The translations under genes and the position numbers were made by a program. Positions 13,417-22,230 of a stretch of 64,000 nt of DNA are shown in pieces (positions within the stretch are counted from its first letter, which is position 1; every line of letters begins with the position of its first letter). The notes under the pieces are model-generated. The model was not told where the DNA came from. It ran no database searches and was given only the letters and a program-made list of their open reading frames with translations. Source of the stretch: Caprimulgus europaeus (lineage: Eukaryota; Chordata; Aves; Caprimulgiformes; Caprimulgidae); assembly GCA_907165065.1 (NCBI GenBank), contig OU015528.1, positions 45,003,515 to 45,067,514 of the forward strand. Reading direction: 5' to 3'.

Positions 13417-16400
13417 CATCTCCAAACCAGTGATTGTAGATAACCATCTCCGACTCTCATCAGCCATAAGAAAGCTGTAAAATGTCCTGTGTTCGCTGAA
13501 CCTGACTCTACCTAGCCACACATCTGACATTTTTTCTCCTGCTGCTTTTTCTTTTATTTTATTAGAATTCAGAGTAATTTGGTGATTGTCAGGCAACTTA
13601 TTGCAGATACACAGTAGTGCTAAGGTCTTACTTCAAGCAGCTGTGCTCTAAGCACATCATTCTCAACAGTTCCTCATTTGCGGTTTTGGCTATTCAACTG
13701 ACTTTAAATATTCATCTCTTGTGTCAAATTTAAAGTGCACTGTGATTAATTTCTGCATTTTTTTTAAGTGTCAGGCTTTTACAGTTGAGCGAGACAGTTA
13801 ACTACCCATCACATCTTGAACAATCTCTGGTGAATGTGCACATTTGCTTTTCTCTATCATGAATAACATTGGAAATGGCAATTAATTTCTGGAAGGGCTT
13901 TTTAATGTTTTATTTTATACCATCTTCCTTATTCCATCTGCTAGACCTAAAAATCTATTCACTTCCCTTCTATTGCTCATCCACATACTGAAAATTGTGT
14001 CAGAAGCAAAAGAAGCCAATCCCAGGATCTTCTCCTGGCATGGCTGAACAGGACCAGCAGTTTCCTCCAGCCTTCAGGTCATTCTTCTGCATCCTCATGA
14101 TTTGGACAAGAATGGGGCATCCAATTTTTTCTTCAGAAAGAGTAAAACAAAAAAAACAGTGGAGTGGGGCTGGCAGGGAGGAATAGTGAAAAGGAAGAAA
14201 AAATGGCGAGAACTGTAGAAAGAAGCCAGAAGTAAGAGTAATAGTACAATGCATGGCAAGGATAAAAACCAACTATTGAAATGAGCCTTACTGGTTTTTG
14301 TTAGTCATGAGGACTACCTGGGGTTTCTCAAAGTTTCCCTCTGCAATGGATTACAGCAATCGTTGGAGTACACCCCTGAGTAAGGAAAAGATCCTTGTAT
14401 CCTAAGGCAAGGAGAAGGGATGAAACTATAACCCCCCCAGGCTATAGTTTTGTCTAGAAAAGGAGCTATTCTTCTGTTCCCCACACACAACATGATTAAG
14501 TAGTAAAGGGTGGCAACTGAAGAACCAGGAACACACAATGAAGTCAGCACTACAACAAACTGCTAGAGTGCTGGTAGCTTTGATCTAATGCTTGGTTGCC
14601 AAAATAAATGAGTTGTCAACTCTGTCTTTTCCTGAAGCTATTATTAGCACTTTGGGTTTTTTAACATTTATCACTTTTTTTTCCCCCAAAACATTAATCA
14701 GAAACCTCTGAAGGTCTTCTCTAATTGAACTCTTAAAGTTTGCTAGGATATATTACATTGTTCATATAAGCTCCACTAACTCAGATGCCATTTAAAAGAT
14801 TCCAAACTTTCATTTGTTATGCGTTCTACTTAATACCAAACGCTTTCACAGACAAAACGTACCTTGACGATGAACTATAATGTTTCAATATCTGCTCACA
14901 TTGCTGCTTTCTCTCTCAGCTACAGTGCTTTCTAAACTCTGGATTTTGTGAGTCAGCAATACATTTTTCAGTGATGCATATCTGTGTGTCAAGCTGAAGC
15001 TTCTGAAAACCTTCACCAAACCAGCAAAGCATACATAAATTTCCCTGTATACTTCTATGACATGTTCTGTTAGTGTTTTCAAGGCCAAGTCAGTTTCCCT
15101 TGTGTTAACTACTAGATAAAAAACCTAAACCAACTTCTATTCATTCTTGGCTCAGCACACTGAGTTTTTTTTCCCCACTGATTTTTCAGTACTACAGCAA
15201 TAAAATCTGTCAGACTTAGAGAACAGGAAGTACTATTCAAGGTCTGGGGCATTAGTGAGTGCTGATGTGGGAGCATACAAATTTTTTTCAAATCTTCTGC
15301 AGGATGTTTTATGTATTTCTAATTTCATACCTTAAGCAAGCACAGAGGTTTTGATTTTAAGAGCACCTGTTCCCTATGCTCATCTTTGGTTTCATTGTCC
15401 AGTTTCCCCGTTTTAATTACTCAGCCTGAACTTGTCCATTATGTCTATACACAGAGTAAGCAACAGAATGCATGAAAGAAGTTTGCGATGATCAACTTTC
15501 TAAGATAAAGTTTAATTTATTGCATACTCCCTCATTTCTAGTTTTGTAAAACCAATACCTTTAAATACCTCCTCATGCTCTTTACAGTGTAATTCATTTC
15601 TTTGTGTGATGCCTCTCTCTCATTATATCTTTGTTTTGGATACTTACCTTCAGTCTATGGTGCTTTCTCCTGTATTACTTTCTGTGGGTTTTGCTATCCC
15701 ATGTTTTTCCTGTATCTACACTTCATTTTGCTTTATTAGGTTTATGATTCCCTTTTTTTGAATGACAGTTGTTTACTCCTAGAACTGACATGATGCAAGA
15801 GTCAGATCTCATTGTTATGTTATGGCTGTGTATGACAATATTTGACTTTCTTCATGTTTGTCTCTAGAATTTTCCTTCTTAGGTACTACATCATTGGTCT
15901 GTTTTGAAGCAAATTATGGGCAATTTCAAGATTCTAAGAAATGCCATATTTCAGATCAAGTCAGACCAATGACGAAATTGGATCCATTGCAGTCTTTCAT
16001 CACAGCTAGAAAGTTATGACTGTTCTTGTAGTCGTACAGTAGGCACGTTCTAGAACCCAGAACTGCATTGCAGGAACATTTACATTAGTACACAATCTGT
16101 TCAGGTTTTGGACTGACCCGGTATGTCTCTAAAGGCTTTGCTGCATAAACACTCTTGAGATTACTCTGAAACAATACATCTCATACACCAAAAGAGGTCT
16201 ATTCTGCATACAAACTTGATCAGTCATCTTCCTTTTAATTACTGAGTCCTATCCTCTGATTTCTAAGCAGGACATCTCTTGGTTTTTTCTATTCTGAAGC
16301 TGAAACTATTAACAAAAACCAGACAACCTCCACTTTTCCTGGTTTTAATTTTCCAGATTTTTTTATGCTATCTCTTCAGCACATTTGCTTGGCAATCCCT

Positions 16401-16886
16401 TTTGAGGGGAAAAGCAATCAGAATGCATATTCCCTCTGAGGAGTTTATTCTTATTTGAAGTATCCATTGGATTTAAATCATGCTATAGGAATAGAAATGG
16501 CCAGATTCAACCATTCAAATTTTCTTTCAAAATGCCTTTTTACCCACATAGAAAATGTAGTTCTGCATGGTCACTTCTTGTCTATTTTATTTCACAGTTC
16601 TTAGGACATAAATTTTCAAGCCCTGAGATTCTTCCAAGGTTTTGAAAAGGCCCCATTTATTACACAGTTCACATAATGCAACAAGGAGAGGAAGCTGCCC
16701 AGCTGTGTGGCTGCATTTAGTACTGTATCAACTACACTGGGCATGCTAATAGGGGAAAGCCCCTGAAGTCCCTTCTTAATCCATGAGGCACTGACATACA
16801 ACATCATAGTCCCCTTTACCTTGAACTTCTTCAGTTCTTCAGCTGTTGATTTTACACAGGATGTCTGATCACTCATTCCCTTAAGT
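13417..16886. other. Intergenic
   Basis: About 3.5 kb without a recognisable gene, RNA or transposon. Open frames are short (at most 90 codons) and lie on both strands without domain signatures. Confidence 0.55.
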
Positions 16887-17725
16887 GATCATAGAATCGC
16901 CTGGTTGGAAAAGACCTTTGAGATTGAGTCCAACCGTACCTGTCCACTACTAAACCATATCTTCCAGCACCCCATCTACCCATCTTTTAAATACCTCCAG
17001 GGCTGGTGACTCCACTACCTCCCTAGGCAGCCCCTTCCAGTGCCTGAGAACCCTTTCAGTTAAAAAGTATTTCCTGACATCCAGTCTGCAACTCCCCTGG
17101 CACAACTTAAGGCCGTTGCCTCTTGTTCTATCACTAGTTACCTGGGAGAAAAGACACACACCCACCTTGCTACAGCCTCCTTTCAGGTAGTTGTAGACAG
17201 TGATAAGGTCTCCCCTCAGCCTCCTCTTCTCTAGGCTAAACAACCCCAGTTCCCTCAGCTGCTCCTCATAAGACTTGTGCTCCAGCCCCTTCACCAGCTT
17301 CGTTGCCCTTCTCTGGACACGCTCCAGTCTTTCAATGTCCTTGTAGTGAGGGGCCCAAACCTGGACACAGTATTCAAGGTGCAGCCTCACCAGTGCAGAG
17401 TACAGGGGCACAATCACTTCCCTACTCCTGCTGGCCACACTGTTTCTGATACAGGCCAGGATGCCATTGGCCTTCTTGGCCACTTGGGCACACTGCTGGC
17501 TCATGTTCAGCTGGCTGTCAACCAACACCCCCAGGTCCTTTTCCGCCAGGCACCTCTCCAACCACTCCTCCCCAAGCCTGTAGCGTTGCTTGGGGTTGTT
17601 GTGACCCACGTGCAGGTCCTGGCACTTGGCCTTGTTGAACCTCGTACAAGGTTGGTTGCAGCCCATTGATCCAACCTGTCCAGGTCTCTCTGTAGATCCT
17701 TCCTACCCTGAAGCAAATCCCTGTA
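16887..17725 (-). mobile_element. CR1 LINE fragment with a long open ORF2 C-terminus
   Basis: The 3' end sits at about 16887 (plus strand 'gatcatagaatcgcctgg'). Read on the minus strand, 17666-16950 is uninterrupted for 238 codons and encodes the C-terminal part of CR1 ORF2 reverse transcriptase. It carries EKDLGVLVD, the [11 protein letters not shown] block, [12 protein letters not shown] and [19 protein letters not shown] in family order. The endonuclease domain and the catalytic RT core are absent, so the copy is 5'-truncated and cannot move. The open frame suggests a younger copy than the others here. It abuts oppositely oriented CR1 sequence. Confidence 0.93.
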
Positions 17726-17761
17726 GCTCCCTTCCAACTCACAACATTCTGTGATTCTATG
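17726..17761 (+). mobile_element. CR1 3'-tail fragment, plus orientation
   Basis: The bases 'gctcccttccaactcacaac' run into 'attctgtgattctatg'. This is the 3' terminus of a CR1 in plus orientation, with two terminal 8-bp repeats, squeezed between the minus-strand CR1 on the left and a further plus-strand CR1 on the right. Confidence 0.65.
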
Positions 17762-18115
17762 CTCAGCCTGGGGAAGAAAAGGCTGTGGGGAGACCTTATT
17801 GCAGCCTTTCAATATATAAAAGGGGCTTATAAGAGAGATTGAGAGAGACCTTTACCAAGGCCTGTAGTGACAGGCAACAGTCTTAAACTAAGAGAGTAGA
17901 TTTAGACTGGATATAAGGAAGAAATATTTTGCAGTGAGGGTTGTGAAACACTGGAACTGGTTGCTCAGAGAAGTTGTGAATGCCTCATCCCTGGAAGTGT
18001 TCAAGGCCAGGTTGGAGAGGGCTTTGAGCAACCTCGTCTAGTGGAAGGTGTCCCTGCTCATGGCAAGGTGTTGGACTAGATGATATTCCCAAACCCTTTT
18101 ATGATTCCATGATTC
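17762..18115 (+). mobile_element. CR1 LINE fragment, plus orientation
   Basis: Typical CR1 text on the plus strand: 'cagcctggggaagaaaaggc', 'aactggttgctcagagaagt', 'gttggactagatgatattcc', ending in the terminal repeats 'atgattccatgattc'. It is about 350 bp and 5'-truncated, with decayed frames. It is adjacent to and opposite in orientation to the element at 16887-17725. Confidence 0.92.
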
Positions 18116-19335
18116 AGAGCCTTGGCTTTGGCTCTGCAGAGTCCTCCTGTACCTTTGCTGAAGTATCTACATGGTGCTTCTTGAGTTTGTCACACCATAG
18201 TTTTTCCACATATTTCCAGCAGATCCAAAACTCCCAGCCAGATCCAGTTTTGCCATCATGGACAAGTTCAAGAACACAACAAAATGTCTGCACAACTTGT
18301 GAGCCTGGTTTTGGTACTCTGAAAGTGTTTAGCAATGCCAAAAAATTGCATGAGATGTTAGGGAGATAGCAGAAGTCCTGTTCTAAGAGAAGACAGCCTA
18401 AGGAGAGGTCTGTGCAGGAGCCTGAGGCAACACCAGCAATGAGGCAGAGACCAGCAGCTAAGGAAGGTCTGGCTGCAGCAAGCACCACCACTTACACAGC
18501 AGTCACATCTCAGCTACCTGACTGATCAAGGGAACAAGGAACAGAAGTAACTGGCAAAAAGGTCTAAACTAGCTAAATGTGAATGGTCCCACAAAATGCA
18601 AACAGGCGATGTTTGATCCACCAGAAAGTGTCCCAGATTAAAGTAAACAGCTTTTGAACAAAATTTGAACCTCCACAGTAAGTTTAGACCAGCCTAGCAA
18701 CTGGTTTTGATCCTGCTCTGGGAGGTTTAAAACCCGTCACCTGACATAGCCCTACCATTACATAACATCTGAAGTAATTAAATTCTTATGAGACTTTAGT
18801 TCTTATTTTTCACTTGTCAGGATAAAATTTGAGAATCTCTTGCATACACTGAAAAACACATGTTCAATGCCTAAAGGGGTAGGCCAATTTTTAAGAAATG
18901 CTTTGTTTACAGCTCACTTATATTTAGATGTCTCCATAAAGATTGCTGTTCTTTAGCTGTCTGAAAAAGCGAGCTTGGGTCCTGCTCGCCAAAGAAATAT
19001 TAGCAGTAGCAGAGACCATCAAAAGAGAACACAGGCTGTTCCAATTGCTTAGTTATTGTCTGGCATTAATTCTTCATCTAACAAGTTATTGAATTTGCAT
19101 CTAACACCAGTGCGATGCAAACTTACAACCATGTTACTGCTGACCGGGTCAGTACCAAGCCCTTCAGTCAGTATGTGTCCTGACTTTAACTCTCAAATCT
19201 CAAAGTGGCTGGTTTCCATTTCTTTCCTTCCTTTTTTAGGTAGGTAAGAAGCAGGTGCTCCAGTGCCTTCACCCCGGGGGGACTGCTGACTCCAGGGCTT
19301 CTCAGGTTCCCGTAAAAAGAAGCCGTCTGCGTGAA
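18116..19335. other. Intergenic, leading into the tRNA CpG block
   Basis: No gene is recognised. The 125-codon minus-strand frame at 18114-18491 has no family signature and begins inside the CR1 edge. GC content rises sharply after about 19260. Confidence 0.5.
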
Positions 19336-19406
19336 CGAGCTGCAAAGATACAAACGCAGAGACACCCGAGCTGCAAAGATACAAACGCAGAGACACCCGA
19401 GCTGCT
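19336..19406. repeat. 31-bp tandem repeat, about 2.2 copies
   Basis: The unit starting 'gagctgcaaagatacaaacg' begins at 19337 and again at 19368, with a partial third start at 19399. The copies are essentially identical, so the duplication is recent. It lies at the edge of the CpG-rich tRNA block. Confidence 0.85.
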
Positions 19407-19870
19407 GCTCTGCTCCTCACCGCCTCGAGCCCGGCAGTGGCCTGGCACGCGGGTCCCCAGATCGCTTCGCTGTGAGAGCGGACGGCGGGGAAAGCAAAAG
19501 CCACGGGTGGAGGCTCCCAAGCCTCTCCCTGCCCACGCCAGCACACAAAGTTCGGGAGAATCCAAACATGAGCCCCACGGAAGACTTTCCCCTCTCTCCG
19601 CCCTCTCCCCACCCCGGACAAGCCGCAGTACACCGTCAGCGACGGCACAGCCCCCGCCCCGCGGCACACAACGCGCAGCGTCAGGCTCCTGTACACGCAC
19701 GCCAGCCGCAGCCCTCCGGAAGTCCGGATAGGGGAGGAGTGGACGAGGGGCTTCTGTAACCCCGAGGGCACCTGCGGCGCTCCGGGTAGCGCAGGGGCTG
19801 CCCGGGACGGCGCCAGAACTGCCCCCTCTGGCCGGGGAGCGGCTGCGCGGGGGCCAAAGCGCCCCGCGGC

Positions 19871-19942
19871 TCCTCGTTAGTATAGTGGTGAGTATCCCCG
19901 CCTGTCACGCGGGAGACCGGGGTTCGATTCCCCGACGGGGAG
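19871..19942 (+). tRNA. tRNA-Asp-GTC: tRNA-Asp (anticodon GTC)
   Basis: A 72-nt cloverleaf with no intron. The acceptor stem TCCTCGT pairs with the 3' strand ending ACGGGGA (including G-T wobbles), and the discriminator base is G. The D arm contains TAGTATAGTGG (A box) and the T arm contains GGTTCGATTCC (B box). Anticodon GTC is at 19904-19906. CCA is not encoded, as usual in eukaryotes. A Pol III terminator TTTTT lies at 19955-19959, with TTTT at 19961. It is identical over all 72 nt to the copy on the opposite strand at 20077-20148. Confidence 0.97.
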
Positions 19943-19954
19943 AGGCGCGCTCGC

Positions 19955-19964
19955 TTTTTGTTTT
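19955..19964 (+). terminator. Pol III terminator of tRNA-Asp copy 1
   Basis: TTTTTGTTTT begins 13 nt after the last tRNA base. A run of four or more T on the coding strand is the Pol III stop signal. Confidence 0.85.
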
Positions 19965-20059
19965 CCCGCCCTTTTCCTCGCGAGCAGCGTTCCGCCCGAC
20001 CGTTAGCCGTAAAGGGCGCTCGCGTGAGGGACCGCGCCCCGAGGCTGCGGGCGGGCAGG

Positions 20060-20064
20060 AAAAA
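20060..20064 (-). terminator. Pol III terminator of tRNA-Asp copy 2
   Basis: AAAAA on the plus strand is TTTTT on the minus strand, 13 nt beyond the 3' end of the minus-strand tRNA-Asp gene. Confidence 0.85.
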
Positions 20065-20076
20065 TTATCTCGTGAT

Positions 20077-20148
20077 CTCCCCGTCGGGGAATCGAACCCC
20101 GGTCTCCCGCGTGACAGGCGGGGATACTCACCACTATACTAACGAGGA
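20077..20148 (-). tRNA. tRNA-Asp-GTC: tRNA-Asp (anticodon GTC), inverted copy
   Basis: The reverse complement of this stretch is identical over 72 nt to the tRNA-Asp at 19871-19942. It has the same cloverleaf, A and B boxes and GTC anticodon (plus-strand GAC at 20113-20115). The two genes converge tail to tail with a 134-bp spacer. Identity stops at the gene ends: the 5' and 3' flanks are unrelated, which points to conserved gene bodies or gene conversion rather than a recent segmental copy. Confidence 0.97.
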
Positions 20149-20568
20149 AACACTTAGACACGGTGTTTTGCAGGGCTGCCTTTATGCAAAACCCGCCCCC
20201 CGCTATGTTGGTACATGATGATAACGGAGTGGTTTCGGTAGAAGGGGAGGAATGGCGATGTCCGGGCGGCGGGAACCGGGACGCCGAGCCTGCGGACGGC
20301 GGCAGTGTCGCGGGAGACGAGCTCGGCACCACCAGGGGCGGCGGTGTTGCTGCTAGGGGTCGGTACTGGCTGCCTGGGTGAGGGGAGTGAACGCACTTGC
20401 GCGGGAAATGGGAAACGAAGCAGTGACGGCGGAGAGAGCCCGGCGCGTGCTATCGCGGGTGGGAAGGGTCTTCGGCCGCGCCGATCCCCGAAAGACCCCT
20501 AGCCGTGGCCCTCCGGGCGGGGGCGGTGCTGGGCGAGTTCTAACGCTCTGCGAAAAAATGCCCAGCAG

Positions 20569-20640
20569 GACCTCGTGGCGCAACGGTAGCGCGTCTGACT
20601 CCAGATCAGAAGGCTGCGTGTTCGAATCACGTCGGGGTCA
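20569..20640 (+). tRNA. tRNA-Trp-CCA: tRNA-Trp (anticodon CCA)
   Basis: A 72-nt cloverleaf: acceptor GACCTCG pairs with CGGGGTC (one T-G wobble), discriminator A. The A box is TGGCGCAACGG and the B box GTTCGAATCAC. The anticodon arm is TCTGA-CTCCAGA-TCAGA, with CCA at 20601-20603. There is no intron and no encoded 3' CCA. The Pol III terminator TTTT follows at 20647-20650. It is the third Pol III gene of the cluster. Confidence 0.97.
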
Positions 20641-20646
20641 TTCATC

Positions 20647-20650
20647 TTTT
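20647..20650 (+). terminator. Pol III terminator of tRNA-Trp
   Basis: TTTT lies 7 nt after the tRNA-Trp gene on the coding strand. Confidence 0.8.
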
Positions 20651-21829
20651 CCTTTGTTTCCTTTACTGGCCCTGTTTCGGAGGGAAGGGAGGGGCGTTCA
20701 ACTCACACACCCCCCACTCCTCTAAAGCGCAGGGGCTCCTCGTTTTGCTTGAGCCTCAAAGGGAAAGCAAAGGTACCAAACGAACACCGTGAACAGTGTC
20801 ACCGATGGGGCAGCCTGGGGAGAGAAACACAAGAAGCAGGTATTTGGAGAGCACCTGGCTTTCGGATTTCGATAGCAGCGGTTTGGGGGAAGTGCTGGGG
20901 GAAGGCGTACCACGAGGGGAAAGGAACCGCGGACGCCGCTTCCCTCTGCCGCTTCCCCCCGCAGCTGCCCGCAGGGGAGGCGGAGGGCGGGGACAGCGGT
21001 GGGGCGGGAAACAAGCCTGGGCGGAGGTAAACGGGCGTCGTGGCGCAGGATTCCTGCTCTGTCAGTGCAATCATCATGATCCCGTTGGGTGAAGTAGACG
21101 TGTTTGTGTGTGCGGAGATCTCTAGTATCACGCTTAAACACAACAGGCAAGAACGTGTCAAAAATCTGCTCTTCAAGTTTTATAAAGACAACCCACTGTT
21201 TGAGAATGATGAGGAAAAATGAGAAAGATGTACAGAAAGTGTAACTTTAAATTTTAAATGGGACAGAGGTCCAAAAAATGACAGGGACACCCTGTATTCA
21301 GCACAGAGGTTCACATGAAATGGAGTGGAAGTAAAGATCAGGAAGCAAGTGGTCCGAACTAGCCAAGAGTTTGGGCAGATGCTATGTTAGAAGCCTGAAG
21401 GCAAACAAAACCCCGACAGGGAGGGAGAGGGGAGTGGGGTGCCAGGGCAGGTGCTTCAGCAGGTGATGAGTTTAGGATGTGGACAGCAAGAGTTTTCTCA
21501 GAGTAGCCATTTCCATGCACTGAGGTCCCAGAGGCAGAAAGACACTGAAAGTACTTCATTTTGGTCTAGACAGGAAATAGCAAGTCCTAGAAGTAATATT
21601 TTAGTGATTTGAATGGACTGGAAAGTTTGACACAATGAATTTAATTAGGAGGGAAACAGAATAGTTTGACAAGGGCCTGAATTTGAGGGACAGAGAGAAA
21701 CATGCCAGAGATAAGATTCTAAGTTTGTAAGAATTGATTATTAGGCTTGTAAACCATGGCAGAAAATTAAGAGAATACAGAAGTCTTGGAATTCAGACTC
21801 AGCAGAGTCATCAAAATATGTGAGGTTTT

Positions 21830-22230
21830 TTAAGATAAATACATTTGTTTTTCTGGGCTAATATTTGTTTCATATACCTTAAAACCTTTTGAATACAGAA
21901 ATTCTGCATCTTCCTTAAGCACTCCATTCCAGTGCTTTGCTATCCTTACTGTTATGAAGTGATGTGTCTTATCAAACCCTGATGTCTCTTTTACCATAAG
22001 TCCAGCCCTCATGTTACTGCACTGGAGAACAGTTTATTCCCTTCCTTTTTATAGCTACTTACATATTTGAAATTAGTTATGCTTCTCCATACCTGTTCTA
22101 GAGTAACAGACCGTATATGCTTGGCCTCTGATTATTTGTATTGCTTGCCTCTGGAGTCTTTCCAAACGAGTTGCGTTTCTAAGTGCCCTGAAGCAGTCAC
22201 AGTATTTCAGCTGACTTAGAATTTACCAGG
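21830..22230 (-). mobile_element. Ancient CR1/L3-like LINE remnant, minus orientation
   Basis: The minus-strand translation from 22012 keeps a degenerate copy of the CR1 ORF2 C-terminus (FITVRIAKHWNGVLKEDAEF, compare the family pattern [20 protein letters not shown]). Plus-strand text such as 'cagtttattcccttcctttt' and 'gccctgaagcagtcacagta' follows CR1 order. It is much more diverged than the other CR1 copies here. The boundaries are approximate. Confidence 0.6.

Larger units (their letters stand above)
19400..21040. promoter_or_regulatory. CpG-rich block around the tRNA genes
   Basis: Between about 19400 and 21040 the sequence becomes GC-rich with many CpG dinucleotides, in contrast to the AT-rich DNA on both sides. 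It houses three tRNA genes. The long overlapping open frames on both strands here are what stop-poor GC-rich DNA gives and are not called as genes. It may also act as an open-chromatin domain or promoter for an unannotated Pol II transcript; nothing in the sequence proves this. Confidence 0.6.

Noticed and set aside
21035-21105. tRNA-like stretch beginning 'gtcgtggcgcaggattc' near the tRNA cluster
   Set aside because: Only an A-box-like word is present. There is no B box, cloverleaf or T-run at the right distance.
19193-21176. Many long overlapping open frames on both strands around the tRNA genes (up to 192 codons)
   Set aside because: They sit in CpG-rich DNA where stops are rare, overlap one another and the tRNA genes, and show only Arg/Pro/Ala-rich compositional text without domains.
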